Shown here: in pieces, positions 33,222 through 46,200 of the stretch | Layout: each line of letters opens with the position of its first letter | Numbering within the stretch: position 1 is the first letter of the stretch | Assembly (NCBI GenBank): GCA_947650365.1 | Contig: OX393550.1 | Span: forward strand, 74,611,229 to 74,675,228 | Origin: Chamaelirium japonicum | Taxonomy: Eukaryota; Streptophyta; Magnoliopsida; Liliales; Melanthiaceae | Length of the DNA: 64,000 bases | Reading direction: 5' to 3' | Position numbers and translations under genes: made by a program | The notes under the pieces: model-generated | What the model was told of the DNA's origin: nothing | Databases searched by the model: none | Seen by the model: only the letters and a program-made list of their open reading frames with translations

Positions 33222-34129
33222 TGTGGGTGCAAATTTTGGCAGAAGTATACCGACTACCACGGGACCTACCGGCCCTGCCTGGTGGGCCCACGAAGACTAC
33301 CACGGGACCCACCGGCCCTGCCTGATGGGCCCACGAAGACTACCACGGGACCCACCGGCCCTGCCTGGTGGGCCCACGAAGACTACCACGGGACCCACCG
33401 GCCCTGCCTGGTGGGCCCACGAAGACTACCACGGGACCCACCGGCCCTGCCTGGTGGGCCCACGAAGACTACCACGGGACCCACCGGCCCTGCCTGGTGG
33501 GCCCACGAAGACTACCACGGGACCCACCGGCCCTGCCTGGTGGGCCCATGAGGGCCACCGCGGGACCCATCGGCCCCGTCCGATAGGCCCACGAGTCTGT
33601 AGAAACCCCCAGAAGACGGCAGCGGAGCCCACCAGCTTTACCTGGAGGATCCCCAGATATGACAGCAAAAACCGCCATTTGCCCCGGAATTCCTCCCCGG
33701 GAATCCTATAAATAGCAGAGCCTTCGAATGTTAAAGGATCCGAAAATTCTGATTTCCACTATGAGATCTGACTTTCAGAACCAGAGCTCTGGGATTTTCA
33801 ACTTCTGATCTACCATCTCTCCTTGATCTTCTTTTCTCCTTAGAAGAGATCAGAGGGTTTTTCAGTGACACTCGGCCTGTCGAGGTCACTTCAACTGAAG
33901 TGTTAGTAAATTCGGGTTGCTCCCTATAGCACGAAGACGTAGGCTTCGGCTGAACTCCGAGATCACATCTCGTGTCACAATCTCTCTGATTGCATATCAC
34001 TTTCTATTAACATATCAAAAGGCTTCAACTTCAATCAACAGATCGACCAACGATCTTCGACGTCAACCTCAACTCCAATTGGCTGGTGCTGCGAGAGTCT
34101 TCGGGTCGGCACGAAGATTTTCCCCCACA
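33222..34129 (+). repeat. TAT-B 3' LTR (908 bp)
   Basis: As the 5' LTR, with one extra 43-bp U3 unit. It ends CCCCCACA, followed by the target copy GCACT. Confidence 0.93.
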
Positions 34130-34158
34130 GCACTCTCGTTGCACCTTTCGCTCTCTGA

Positions 34159-36626
34159 ATGGCGAGGACGAAACATCAAGGTCAACCAGAAGGAAGTAAC
34201 ACTCAACAACAACCTCGTCCTGAGACTCGTTCAATGAGTCAAAGGCTCAACTTCGGACAGCCCCTTGCTGTTCCTGAGATGGGGGTTCGCTCAGGGAGTG
34301 GGAGATCTGTCGATCGACCTATCGCCCACCCCGCGCGACAATCAATTGGGCAAACAACACCCGCTCCTGCTGAAGACCCTCCATCGACCTACCAAATTTC
34401 TGCAGTCGACTTCCAATTGCTCCAATTGGCGAAGCAGAACGCCACCCTCACTGCTGAGAGGGATGCTCTGAAGAAAGCAGCTTCCGAGGCTGGGATCGCT
34501 CTACCTATTCCCTCTGCAAGCGAGAGGGTCGATCTTCCACGACATTCAATCCACTCCGAACAACGGAGGTCAATGGGTACTACTGCCCTCGAGAGGATTC
34601 GACGTGATCCAACCCCCTCTGCTGCCCCCTGGAAGCAGAGTGTTTGGGATCGCCTCGAAGATGAGTCATCCCAATCTTCTTCTGGCCGCAACTGCGACAA
34701 GAGAATACCTTCAAAGCTCAACATACCAAGGAGGCATCAGATGAAAGGCGCTCCTTCAAAGAGTCGAGTTTCCCCTTCCATCCCACTTCAGCGTGGGTTT
34801 GGATCGGACCTCCGACATCGACTTCAACCGGCAAATACTTCGATGCCTGAGCAAGACCTTGCGATCTTGCCTCTTGACTCACCTCTAGGTCAAGGACATG
34901 GTCGCAGGGATGGCTATTCTTCTGCCGGACCTCTACATCGAAGTCTCTTTGAGACAACATTTCCAAGGGGATGGAGAACTCCTGTCCTCCCCAAATTCAA
35001 CTGCGTCCGAGGAGATCCTACTCTCCACATTCTCGCATTCAAGCAAGCTTTAACACCGCACGAAGAAGAAAACAATGTGCTCTGCCGCACCTTCGCAGGA
35101 AGTCTCGATGAGCCGTCGCTCGACTGGTATCACAATCTCCGAGCTGGATCTATTACCCAGTTCGATGTTTTAGCTAAACTCTTCGTGCAGCATTATCAGC
35201 TCAATCTAAAGCCGAGAAGAAGCTCGACTCTCTATATCGGCTAAGGATGGGTGCTGACGAGACTCTCCAAAGTTTCACTAGGAGGTTTCGCAACGAGCAT
35301 GCTGCCCTCTCTGGAAGACATCTGGATGATGAAGCCATTATGTTGGCTTTCCAAAACGCTCTCCGCTTTGATCTACACATCTACAACGACTTCATCCGTA
35401 ATCCCCCTCCTTCTCTGGGTGCTATGTTCGATCGAATCCAGAGAGAGATCGAGGTCGAAGACGATCAAGTCGCTCGTAAAGGGCGAGAAACAAAACGAAG
35501 GCCTGCGGAAAGAGAAGCTCCTAAGTATGCCGCTAAGGCTCACAACGCTGAGGCAGCAGCCCCTCCAGCCAACAAACGATCAAAGAATGATGGGCGTCGA
35601 TCTCCAACGAAGACCACTTTCACCGAGTGGAATATGCCGGTCGAACAGATACTCGACCGCATTCAACATGAGAAGTTCGTTCGGAGGCCCAACCCTCTTC
35701 AGCCGAACTCGAAATTTACAGCTGATAAAACAGTATATTGCGACTTCCACCGAAGTCACGGCCACTCCACCGATCGGTGTTTTCGGCTGAAGTTCCATCT
35801 TGAAGACCTATTGCGAGAAGGCCATCTTCAAGAATTCGTCAAAGGTGGACATGATCAACACCGAGCCTCTGCGAAGGGGAAAGAAGTGTGTTGGGTACAT
35901 CAAATCTCCTCCAACCGGCAACTAATCTCTGTGAAAGCCAATATCTTTGGCATTCACGGATCATTGCACAATCAATCAATAACCGGGAAAGAAGTGGATT
36001 GACAAGTTCGACGCATCTTCCATGTTCGTGCTGCAGCAAACAAGGAAGACACTTGGATCGAGAAGCCCATCGAAGGTTTGGCTTGGCCCTCTATCGTTTT
36101 CAATGACGCAGATCTTCAAGGAGTTCACACTCCCCATCGAGACCCTCTTGTCTTGAAACTCCTCATCGACGGAAGCACTGTCAACCGGATCCTCATTGAC
36201 ACCGGAAGCTCCATCGACATTATGTTCTCAGACTGCTTCAAACGTCTAGGACATAAGTAGCAAAGCCTCGACGTCGTCCCGATCGTGATCACCGGCTTCA
36301 ACGGCGAACAAAGCATCACGGTGGGCGAGTCCAGATTTACCATCGACCTCAGCCGAGAGACTCGAGTCTCGGTGAGGTTTGCAATCGTCGAAGGAATGTC
36401 TAGCTACAACGCCATTCTTGGGCGGCCATTCCTCCACCAGATCAATGCCATCTCCTCTTCTTATCACCAACTTCTCAAGTTTGCAACAGGAGAAGGCATC
36501 GTCTGTATTCGAGGTGATCAACAAGCTGGAAGGTCTTGTGAGGCTGCTGCGGCTAAAACAGATCGAAAGATCAACATTGCTCCTCCAAAGCGGCCACGAG
36601 ATGAAGCTGGTCCCTCTTCTAAATAG
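34159..36626 (+). pseudogene. gag-pro: TAT-A gag-protease, one frameshift and two stops
   Basis: Closely matches the TAT-B Gag-protease (MARTKHQGQPEG start at 34159). A 1-base deletion near 35213 shifts the frame inside the capsid domain. TGA at 36000-36002 (CGA in TAT-B) and TAG at 36258-36260 (TAT in TAT-B) interrupt the protease part. The catalytic IDTGSSIDI motif is still present near 36196-36222. It ends in the same TAG CAA TCA context at 36624-36632 as TAT-B. Confidence 0.92.
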
Positions 36627-37520
36627 CAATCAAAGGAGATTCCGCTGATCGAACCTCCACCAATCGAATGGGAAACATCACCTTCAATTGAAGAAATCAT
36701 CCCTATCAACATTGGCAGTGGAGATCTCCCTCGACAAACATTTATTGGTACTGGTCTTAGCGACGCAGAAGCGCAAGACATGGTATCCTTCCTCCAGTCC
36801 AATATCGACGTCTTCGCCTGGTGTTTCGAAGACATGCCTGGTATCAATCCGGATGACGCTTGTCACCGACTTGCAATCAAAGAAGAAGTGAAACCTGTCA
36901 AGCAAAAGCCACGTACCATCCGGCCAGAGCTGCAAGTTGCTGTTCAAGAAGAAATCACCAAGCTACTCGCAGCAGGCTTCATCCGAGAAGTAGAGTATCC
37001 TACCTGGATATCTAACATAGTTGCTGTTCCAAAGAAGAATGGGAAAGTCAGAGTCTGCATCGACTTCACCAACCTCAACAAGGCTTGCCCCAAAGACCCA
37101 TTCCCCATGCCAAGAATCGATAGACTCGTCGATGCCACTGCTGGCCACGAGCTATTATCTTTCATGGATGGGTATTCTGGATACAACCAAATTCCACTTC
37201 ATACAGACGATCAAGAGAAGACTTGCTTCGTGACTAGCCGAGGTCTCTACTGCTACAACGTAATGCCATTCGGCCTCAAAAATGCTGGTTCCACCTATCA
37301 ACGGTTAGTCACAAAAATGTTCGAAGATCAGATCGGCCGCAACGTCGAAGTCTATGTCGATGATCTCCTCACCAAGAGTTCCATTCGGAGCAAGCATCTT
37401 TCTGATCTGGCAGAAACCTTTCAAGTTCTTCGAAAATATCGTATGAAGCTCAATCCAGCCAAGTGCGCTTTCGGAGTTCAATCTGGCAAATTCCTGGCTC
37501 ATCTTGTAACCAGGAGGGGT
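36627..37520 (+). pseudogene. pol: TAT-A pol, part 1 (reverse transcriptase), cut by the CACTA insertion
   Basis: 298 codons in frame after the UAG, with no stop: PVKQK, MPFGLKNAGSTYQ and YVDD motifs all present. The frame meets the CACTA terminus exactly at codon ...RRG, 37520. The remaining pol continues in frame at 49913 once the CACTA element and one GGT copy are set aside. Readthrough into CACTA DNA adds only a few codons before a stop. Confidence 0.93.
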
Positions 37521-38213
37521 CACTACAAGAAATAGCTTATTTACCGACGGACATTTTAAGTACCGTCGGTAATAATGTTCATTTTACCGACGGTTATAAT
37601 AAATTCCGTCGGTATTATAACTTCGATTTTTTTAATATATTTTGCACATTTATTACCGACGGTTATATATAATCCGTCGGTACAATGTTTTATACCGAAG
37701 GACCTATATTGACTGTCGGTATAATTAGTTTATACCGACGAACAAATAACGTCCGTCGGTAATATGTTACGACGAAACTCAGGGTAAAAACCGAGCCTCT
37801 GGAAAAAAATGGAACCCTGAGTTCCGTCGTGACATTTACCGACGGAACTTATTTTTCCGTCGGTATATGCCGACGGATATTATATCTCCGTCGGTAAAAA
37901 TAGTTCCGTCGTGACATTTACCGACGGAACTTATTTGTCCGTCGGTATATGCCGACGGACATTATATATCCGTCGGTAAAAATATCACGACGAAACACAG
38001 GGTAAAAACCGAGCCTCTGGAAAAAATGGAACCCTGAGTTCCGTCGTGACATTTACCGACGGAACTAATTGTCCGTCGGTATATACCGACGGACATTAAA
38101 TATCCGTCGGTAAAAAGGTCACGACGAAACGGATTTGTACCGACGAATATTATTATGCCGTCGGTAAAAAGTTATTATTACCGACGGAACATAACATGTC
38201 CGTCGGTAAAAAC
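37521..38213 (+). repeat. CACTA left subterminal repeat region
   Basis: At least twenty ACCGACGG or CCGTCGGT motifs in alternating orientation, so adjacent motifs can pair. A block of about 220 bp is duplicated (copies near 37768 and 37986), each holding an inverted pair ACTCAGGGT/ACCCTGAGT. Confidence 0.9.
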
Positions 38214-38515
38214 CCTGTCTTATATCAGATTCAGCGATCCCCCCTTCTGTTCTGTTTCGATCTAAACCCCTCCCCGCCTCTCTCTCTCTCTCTCTCTCAA
38301 TCTCCCCCCCTCCCCGGTCTCCCTCCCCCCCTCCGGCCGGCCACCCCTCCCCTCTCGTGCGCGCCGGCGAGCTCTGCCTCCTCCTCCTCCTCCTGTGGAC
38401 TCCGGTCCAGTGAGCTCCTCTCGTGCGTGCCGGTGAGCTCCTCCTCCTCCTCCTCCTGTGGACTCCGGTGAGCTCCTCCTCCTCCTCCTCCCTCTCTCCC
38501 ATAGTTAATATGCAG
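38214..38515 (+). other. Possible non-coding first exon of the TNPA-like gene
   Basis: CT- and GC-rich leader-like DNA (runs of CTCTCTC, CTCCTCCTCC) just inside the subterminal repeats, ending in GAGTTAG|GTTGGT, a weak splice donor. The first coding exon at 41499 begins immediately after an acceptor (TTATTTCAG|ATGG), so an upstream non-coding exon is needed. This is the best candidate. Confidence 0.4.
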
Positions 38516-40157
38516 AGTTAGGTTGGTTCTAGTCAGGGGCGGAGCCAGGATTTTCTTGTAGGGGGGGCAATGTGTGATAGCTAAATTAGAGTTTTTAAGC
38601 CTAAGTGATGGTTGATTGATACTGATAAAAATAGGGTTTTGGGTTTACAAAGGATAAGCGTATGTGCTTCAAAACTTATCTAACAGAAAGAACTATATAT
38701 TACATTGAAACACTTCGCATCCATAGCATCAATTTCCGATCTCAACGAACACAGATGATGAGTGATTGGCGTCGGAGCACGACTCCGGTGCTTCCTTCAA
38801 TGGTCAACCCTCGTCTATATCCCTCTAGTATCATCTCCAATCTTGACGGCAACTTCTCTGACTCCAGCGCTTCCATAAATATGAGTTGGAGGAGTCGTAA
38901 TCGGGGTCGGAGATTATGCCAGCACCTACCGGAATCAGATTGGGGTTGGCCATTGATTAAATCACCGGAGCCCAAGGATTCATCGTTGATGTTCCTGAAG
39001 GGGGAGCGACGACACAAATCACTCGCCATTTGTGCACATTAAGGTAAGTGGTGCGTCATTCACGATACAATTGTACCTAGTTTCCCTAATTAATGGTAAT
39101 TGAGTGAACCCAAACCGATCGAGAGAACTCAAGTTGGGCTACTACTCTTTTTCATCTATTGGGGACCACATAGCAAACAAGGCATTGCAGCCGTCCATGG
39201 AAAGCTAGTACCCAGAATAAGTGATTGCATTCAACACACCACACCGGATGGCAGTGATGTCATTTATGCCCCCTGGTGGACCATTTTCAAGAAAATGGAG
39301 TAACATAAGAGGAGTCCCGGAAGTAAACAAAAGCTCACGGAGAGAGATTCTAAGCTAGGAGGGGGTGACATGCAATTTGTTTTCCTCTGTATTGTGTCAA
39401 TTATATCCTCGGCTTTGCATTTATGTAAGTGGCTGTGATCCTAAGGGACAGCTGAACCTTTTTCCTCATAGTGCAGCCAACAGATGCAGCCAATACAGTA
39501 TGCCACTCAAGAAATTTTCAAAGTCTCAGGGGGGGCAACTGCCCCTCTCACAACACGGGAATTAATGAGGGCTTCATTTAAGTATTATACTATTAGATAT
39601 TGTGACATGTACATACGTATGCAACCTAGTTTCGTGAGCCCCCGTGGGATCGGGGCAGCAAACAAATCTTGATGCACAACTGTGATGTTAGAATGATGGC
39701 GGTCCATATGCACAGTGCACGTACATATCCTATGGCGCTCGCGGCTTGGATACTGCGCGCACTTTACATACACGCCATGTATCCGTAGCATTATGAATGC
39801 CCTGTAGAAGTTTCGGTTTCGGTTCCGTGTTCCATACCCGAATCTATTTAGCTCGAAAATATTTTAGGTCAAAAATTTAGCTCAAAAAATTTAGCTCAAA
39901 AATATAAAGATTTATCCCATCCATTAGGGATGTGGATGGCCTGTAGAAGTTTTGGTTCGGTGTTCCATACCCGGGAACCGAAACCGAAATTGTGCGGAGT
40001 CTTATAACATTGTTTGAAATTATATGTCAGGTGTTGTATAGCCAGATAGACGAAGATGTCTTCGATCGATAAGAGTTGGATGCGTAATTCGAATCGCATG
40101 AGCCAAGAGTACCGGAAAGATTGTATGTTGTACCGGAAAGAATGATGCATGCGTGAA
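38516..40157. other. Inferred 5' intron of the TNPA-like gene with repeat remnants
   Basis: Holds an AGGGGCGGAGCCAGGATTTT-type plant repeat end near 38534 and a GGGGGGGCAACTGCCCC motif near 39530, probably the two ends of an older insertion of about 1 kb. Short frames at 38662-39042 (plus) and 38742-39029 (minus) overlap and have no recognised domain. I do not call them. Confidence 0.4.
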
Positions 40158-41330
40158 CGATTATTCCGTATTTCGGACTTGCGAGCGGGTTCTAATTGGA
40201 TATTTGACCAATTTACGCTCCGATTCACCGATTTAGAGTCTAAGTGTTGGAAAATCATAAGTTAGCGTGTTTCGGATATGAAATAGGTTTGGATTCGATC
40301 CGATCGTCATCGGATCGGCATCCGGTAATTCGAACTTGGAATTATTCCGTATTTCGGACTTGCGAGCGGGTTCTAATTGGATATTTGACCAATTTACGCT
40401 CCGATTCACCGATTTAGAGTCTAAGTGTTGGAAAATCATAAGTTAGCGTGTTTCGGATATAAAATAGGTTTGGATTCGATCCGATCGTCATCGGATCGGC
40501 ATCCGATAATTCAAAGTTGGATTTATTCCGTATTTCGGACTTGCGAGCGGGTTCTAATTGGATATTTGACCAATTTACGCTCCGATTCACCGATTTAGAG
40601 TCTAAGTGTTGGAAAATCATAAGTTAGCGTGTTTCGGATATGAAATAGGTTTGGATTCGATCCGATCGTCATCGGATCGGCATCCGGTAATTCGAACTTG
40701 GAATTATTCCGTATTTCGGACTTGCGAGCGGGTTCTAATTGGATATTTGACCAATTTACGCTCCGATTCACCGATTTAGAGTCTAAGTGTTGGAAAATCA
40801 TAAGTTAGCATGTTTCGGATATAAAATAGGTTTGGATTCGATCCGATCGTCATCGGATCGGCATCCGATAATTCGAAGTTGGATTTATTCCGTATTTCGG
40901 ACTTGCGAGCGGGTTCTAATTGGATATTTGACCAATTTACGCTCCGATTCACCGATTTAGAGTCTAAGTGTTGGAAAATCATAAGTTAGCGTGTTTCGGA
41001 TATGAAATAGGTTTGGATTCGATCCGATCGTCATCGGATCGGCATCCGGTAATTCGAAGTTGGAATTATTCCGTATTTCGGACTTGCGAGCGGGTTCTAA
41101 TTGGATATTTGACCAATTTACGCTCCGATTCACCGATTTAGAGTCTAAGTGTTGGAAAATCATAAGTTAGCGTGTTTCGGATATAAAATAGGTTTGGATT
41201 CGATCCGATCGCCATCGGATCGGCATCCGATAATTCGAACTTGGAATTATATTCCGTATTTCGGACTTGCGAGCGGGTTCTAATTGGATATTTGACCACT
41301 TTACGATCCGATTAACCGATTTAGAGTCTA
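40158..41330 (-). repeat. 181-bp satellite array, inverted orientation (about 6.5 units)
   Basis: Units of 181 bp in the orientation opposite to the large array at 43278-48932. Alternate units share variant bases (types A-B-A-B-A), so the larger period is 362 bp. Each unit has arms CGATCCGAT/ATCGGATCG separated by a few bases. The 68-codon frame in every unit follows from the repeat; the 181-bp period is not a multiple of three. Confidence 0.93.
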
Positions 41331-41498
41331 ACTGTTTCATATTGTTTCATATTGTTTCATATTGCGAGCGGGTTCATATTGTTTTATATTGTTTCATATG
41401 TAAATCATACTGTTTCATATGTAAATCAAACTGTTTCATATTGTTTCATATGTAAATCTTAAATCTTACTGTTTCATATGTAAATTAAATTATTTCAG

Positions 41499-43203
41499 AT
41501 GGTATCACAGTCATATGTTCGTAGAGGCAGAGGCAGAGGCAGGGGTGGGGTAGCTCAGAGCGCTCCGGCTGCCACCCCAGGGTCCGAGGCTGAGCCGTCC
41601 GGATCTGGTAGTGCTGTTCCTCTCTCCACACCATCTCCTGCTATGGTCGCAGCCTCCGGAGCTTCGAGCAGTGCTCAGCACTCGGCTGCAGCGTCTACGC
41701 CCACAGGTAATGTTTAGATCTAAAGTTTTATACATGTTGTAAATACTTCTTCAGTACTGATGTATATTTTATTTGCAGGGTCGACCAGGTACGTAGGCGA
41801 CCGGGGCGTGACGACGGCCCGGCGCTTGTCGGCCTTACGCGAGCCGCTGTCCCTACAGTGGAGCGGCCATACCTTTGTGGGCGAGCACGCTTCTGACGCC
41901 GCCACGTGGGTCGGCATGATAGTACGGGAGGAGAGGAATGCCCCGATTGTGGGGTTAAGGGGGTGGAAGAACATTGATGCATCCTATAAGGAGAGGATGT
42001 ATCAGCAGTTTTTGGTACGTTAGTTTCATTAAAGCATTTTAGAATAATATCGTACTTCTTTATAATTTGATTTGATAAAATGACTTGTTTCTAAATTGAT
42101 TTTACAGGAGAAATTTAAATGGGTGAACATGGAAACCGACACCCATCGGGAGGACTTGTTGAAGACGATGGGTGAGCGGTATAGGGATTACCGTCACGAG
42201 CTCTACCAGCTCTACGGTTACTTGGTCGGCCAGCCGGCTGAGGAGGTACAGGCTGCGGCCGGGACGAGAGACGCGCCACCGCTGCACATTCTATAGTTTT
42301 TGGTCGCTCACTGGGCCACCCCTAGCTTTCAGGTATAATTATAATTTTGTTGATTCGTACTTGTTTTAATGTTATACTAAAAATTTGTATTGATGTTTCA
42401 AAATTTAATTGATTCACACAGAGGAAATCTGCTATAGGCAAGCAGAATAGAAGTGCCTCGACGACACCTGCTCCAGTGAAGGGGAGGACCTCCATGCCCC
42501 AGCTTGCCCAGCAGCTGGTAAATGATACAAGATTTGTTATTATTTAAAGCTCTATACATGTTATATTAACTCGTCTATTTATTTTATATGTCCAACAGAC
42601 ACAGTCCTTGGGCCACGAGCCTAATAGGATTGACCTTTTTGAGGCCTCTAGGAGGCGGCGTATCGATGGGGCATTTCTGGACAGCAGGGTTGCCTCGCAA
42701 GTGGTAAGTAATTAAATTACTGTTAATATATTCTTATACATATGCCATAAAATATCATTGAATATCATTGGTTGTTTTTATATAGGAGAGGATGCGACTT
42801 ATGGTGACCCCGTCGGGCGAGGCCGGCTCCTCCTCTAGCTCAGTATCTGTCGACTCAGCGATGGATACTGTGCTGAGACCTGCCACGCACGGCCGTGTCC
42901 TCTGTACGGGCCTTGGAGTCACGCCCTCCTCCTACTTTGGACGAGAGGGTATGCGCTCGAGGGCACGGGACACCCAGACCGGTGCTATCACTCAGCTGCA
43001 GTCTGCGCTAGACGCGGAGCGAGAGCAGAGGCAGGCCCTCGAGCAGAGGATGGAGGCGGAGCGAGAGCAGAGGCAAGCCCTCGAGCAGAGGGTTGAGGTG
43101 GAGAAGAAGGCCCTCGATGAGGAAAGAGAAGCTCGCAGGGAACTGGAGCGTAAATTTAATGAATTCATAAGCCGGTCTAGCAGTGGCTCATCCTCATGAT
43201 CAG
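41499..43203 (+). pseudogene. CACTA TNPA-like protein (Transposase_24 type), six coding exons, one internal stop
   Basis: Exons 41499-41706, 41779-42014, 42108-42332, 42422-42517, 42599-42703 and 42786-43203 (TGA at 43197-43199) all have GT-AG borders and consistent phases, 427 codons. The N-terminus is Arg/Gly-rich (RRGRGRGRGG), then Ser/Ala-rich. Exons 2-4 have the plant CACTA accessory-transposase pattern: GWKNIDASYKERMYQQFL, KFKWVNMETD, RYRDYRHELYQLY, HWATPSFQRKSAIGKQNRS. The C-terminus is a coiled coil of two near-repeats (AEREQRQALEQRM/V). TAG at 42294-42296, just before the FLVAHW segment, truncates the protein at about residue 210. TNPA-type proteins bind the subterminal motifs, and that role is inferred here. 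The transcript continues past the stop to a donor CAG|GTACTT at 43204. Confidence 0.85.
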
Positions 43204-46200
43204 GTACTTACTAATATTTATAATATTAGCAAAAAATATGAATCTTACTAATTTGAGTTTTGATCATATTATCACACTTATGATTTTCCAACACTTAGAC
43301 TATAAATCAGTAAATCGAATCGTAAATGGTCTCTCTCTCTCTCATGGTAATGATGTAGCCTCTGTTTTTCTTTTAAATACGGAATAATTCCAACTTCGAA
43401 TTACCGGATGCCGATCCGATGACGATCGGATCGAATCCAAACCTATTTCATATCCGAAACACGCTAACTTATGATTTTCCAACACTTAGACTCTAAATCG
43501 GTGAATCGGAGCGTAAATTGGTCAAATATCCAATTAGAACCCGCTCGCAAGTCCGAAATACGAAATAATTCCAAGTTCGAATTACCGGATGCCGAGCCGA
43601 TGACGATCGGATCGAATCCAAACCAATTTCATATCCGAAACACGCTAACTTATGATTTTCCAACACTTAGACTCTAAATCGGTGAATCGGAGCGTAAATT
43701 GGTCAAATATCCAATTAGAACCCGCTCGCAAGTCCGAAATACAGAATAATTCCAACTTCGAATTACCGGATGCCGATCCGATGACGATCGGATCGAATCC
43801 AAACCTATTTCATATCCGAAACACGCTAACTTATGATTTTCCAACACTTAGACTCTAAATCGGTGAATCGGAGCGTAAATTGGTCAAATATCCAATTAGA
43901 ACCCGCTCGCAAGTCCGAAATACGGAATAATTCCAAGTTCGAATTATCGGATGCCGAGCCGATGACGATCGGATCGAATCCAAACCTATTTCATATCCGA
44001 AACACGCTAACTTATGATTTTCCAACACTTAGACTCTAAATCGGTGAATCGGAGCGTAAATTGGTCAAATATCCAATTAGAACCCGCTCGCAAGTCCGAA
44101 ATACGGAATAATTCCAACTTCGAATTACCGGATGCCGATCCGATGACGATCGGATCGAATCCAAACCTATTTTATATCCGAAACACGCTAACTTATGATT
44201 TTCCAACACTTAGACTCTAAATCGGTGAATCGGAGCGTAAATTGGTCAAATATCCAATTAGAACCCGCTCGCAAGTCCGAAATACGGAATAATTCCAACT
44301 TCAAATTACCGGATGCCGATCCGATGACGATCGGATCGAATCCAAACCTATTTCATATCCGAAACACGCTAACTTATGATTTTCCAATACTTAGACTCTA
44401 AATCGGTGAATCGGAGCGTAAATTGGTCAAATATCCAATTAGAACCCGCTCACAAGTCCGAAATACGGAATAATTCCAAGTTCGAATTACCGGATGCCGA
44501 TCCGATGACGATCGGATCGAATCCAAACCTATTTCATATCCGAAACACGCTAACTTATGATTTTCCAACACTTAAACTCTAAATCGGTGAATCGGAGCGT
44601 AAATTGGTCAAATATCCAATTAGAACCCGCTCGCAAGTCCGAAATACGGAATAATTCCAAGTTCGAATTATCGGATGCCGAGCCGATGATGATCGGATCG
44701 AATCCAAACCTATTTCATATCCGAAACACGCTAACTTATGATTTTCCAACACTTAGACTCTAAATCGGTGAATCGGAGCGTAAATTGGTCAAATATCCAA
44801 TTAGAACCCGCTCGCAAGTTCGAAATACGGAATAATTCCAACTTCGAATTACCGGATGCCGATCCGATGACGATCGGATCGAATCCAAACCTATTTTATA
44901 TCCGAAACACGCTAACTTATGATTTTCCAACACTTAGACTCTAAATCGGTGAATCGGAGCGTAAATTGGTCAAATATCCAATTAGAACCCGCTCGCAAGT
45001 CCGAAATACGGAATAATTCCAACTTCGAATTACCGGATGCCGATCCGATGATGATCGGATCGAATCCAAACCTATTTCATATCCGAAACACGCTAACTTA
45101 TGATTTTCCAACACTTAGACTCTAAATCGGTGAATCAGAGCGTAAATTGGTCAAATATCCAATTAGAACCCGCTCGCAAGTCCGAAATACGGAATAATTC
45201 CAACTTCGAATTACCGGATGCCGATCCGATGACGATCGGATCGAATCCAAACCTATTTCATATCCGAAACACGCTAACTTATGATTTTCCAACACTTAGA
45301 CTCTAAATCGGTGAATCGGAGCGTAAATTGGTCAAATATCCAATTAGAACCCGCTCGCAAGTCCGAAATACGGAATAATTCCAAGTTCGAATTATCGGAT
45401 GCCGATCCGATGACGATCGGATCGAATCCAAACCTATTTCATATCCGAAACACGCTAACTTATGATTTTCCAACACTTAGACTCTAAATCGGTGAATCGG
45501 AGCGTAAATTGGTCAAATATCCAATTAGAACCCGCTCGCAAGTCCGAAATACGGAATAATTCCAACTTCGAATTACCGGATGCCGATCCGATGACGATCG
45601 GATCGAATCCAAACCTATTTCATATCCGAAACACGCTAACTTATGATTTTCCAACACTTAGACTCTAAATCGGTGAATCGGAGCGTAAATTGGTCAAATA
45701 TCCAATTAGAACCCGCTCGCAAGTCCGAAATACGGAATAATTCAAAGTTCGAATTACCGGATGCCGATCCGATGACGATCGGATCGAATCCAAACCTATT
45801 TCATATCCGAAACACGCTAACTTATGATTTTCCAACACTTAGACTCTAAATCGGTGAATCAGAGCGTAAATTGGTCAAATATCCAATTAGAACCCGCTCG
45901 CAAGTCCGAAATACGGAATAATTCCAAGTTCGAATTATCGGATGCCGAGCCGATGACGATCGGATCGAATCCAAACCTATTTCATATCCGAAACACGCTA
46001 ACTTATGATTTTCCAACACTTAGACTCTAAATCAGTGAATCGGAGCGTAAATTGGTCAAATATCCAATTAGAACCCGCTCGCAAGTCCGAAATACGGAAT
46101 AATTCCAACTTCGAATTACCGGATGCCGATCCGATGACGATCGGATCGAATCCAAACCTATTTTATATCCGAAACACGCTAACTTATGATTTTCCAACAC

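Larger units (their letters stand above)
20924..34129 (+). mobile_element. TAT-B: youngest TAT-lineage retrotransposon, nearly intact
   Basis: LTRs at 20924-21788 (865 bp) and 33222-34129 (908 bp) differ by one 43-bp repeat unit and about seven substitutions, counted by eye. The pentamer GCACT flanks it (20919-20923 and 34130-34134), placing it in the leader of TAT-A about 30 bases before the gag ATG. Gag-protease is fully open; pol has one premature TAA. The antisense gene is open across all three exons. The 13.2-kb length, second RNase H and antisense gene fit the TAT lineage. Loss of a single codon may be its only coding defect, so its proteins could nearly all be made. Confidence 0.94.

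Noticed and set aside
38662..39042. 126-codon ORF (plus) and 95-codon ORF (minus) in the CACTA element as a captured gene
   Set aside because: They overlap on opposite strands, neither has a recognised domain, and no splice structure links them to the TNPA-like gene.
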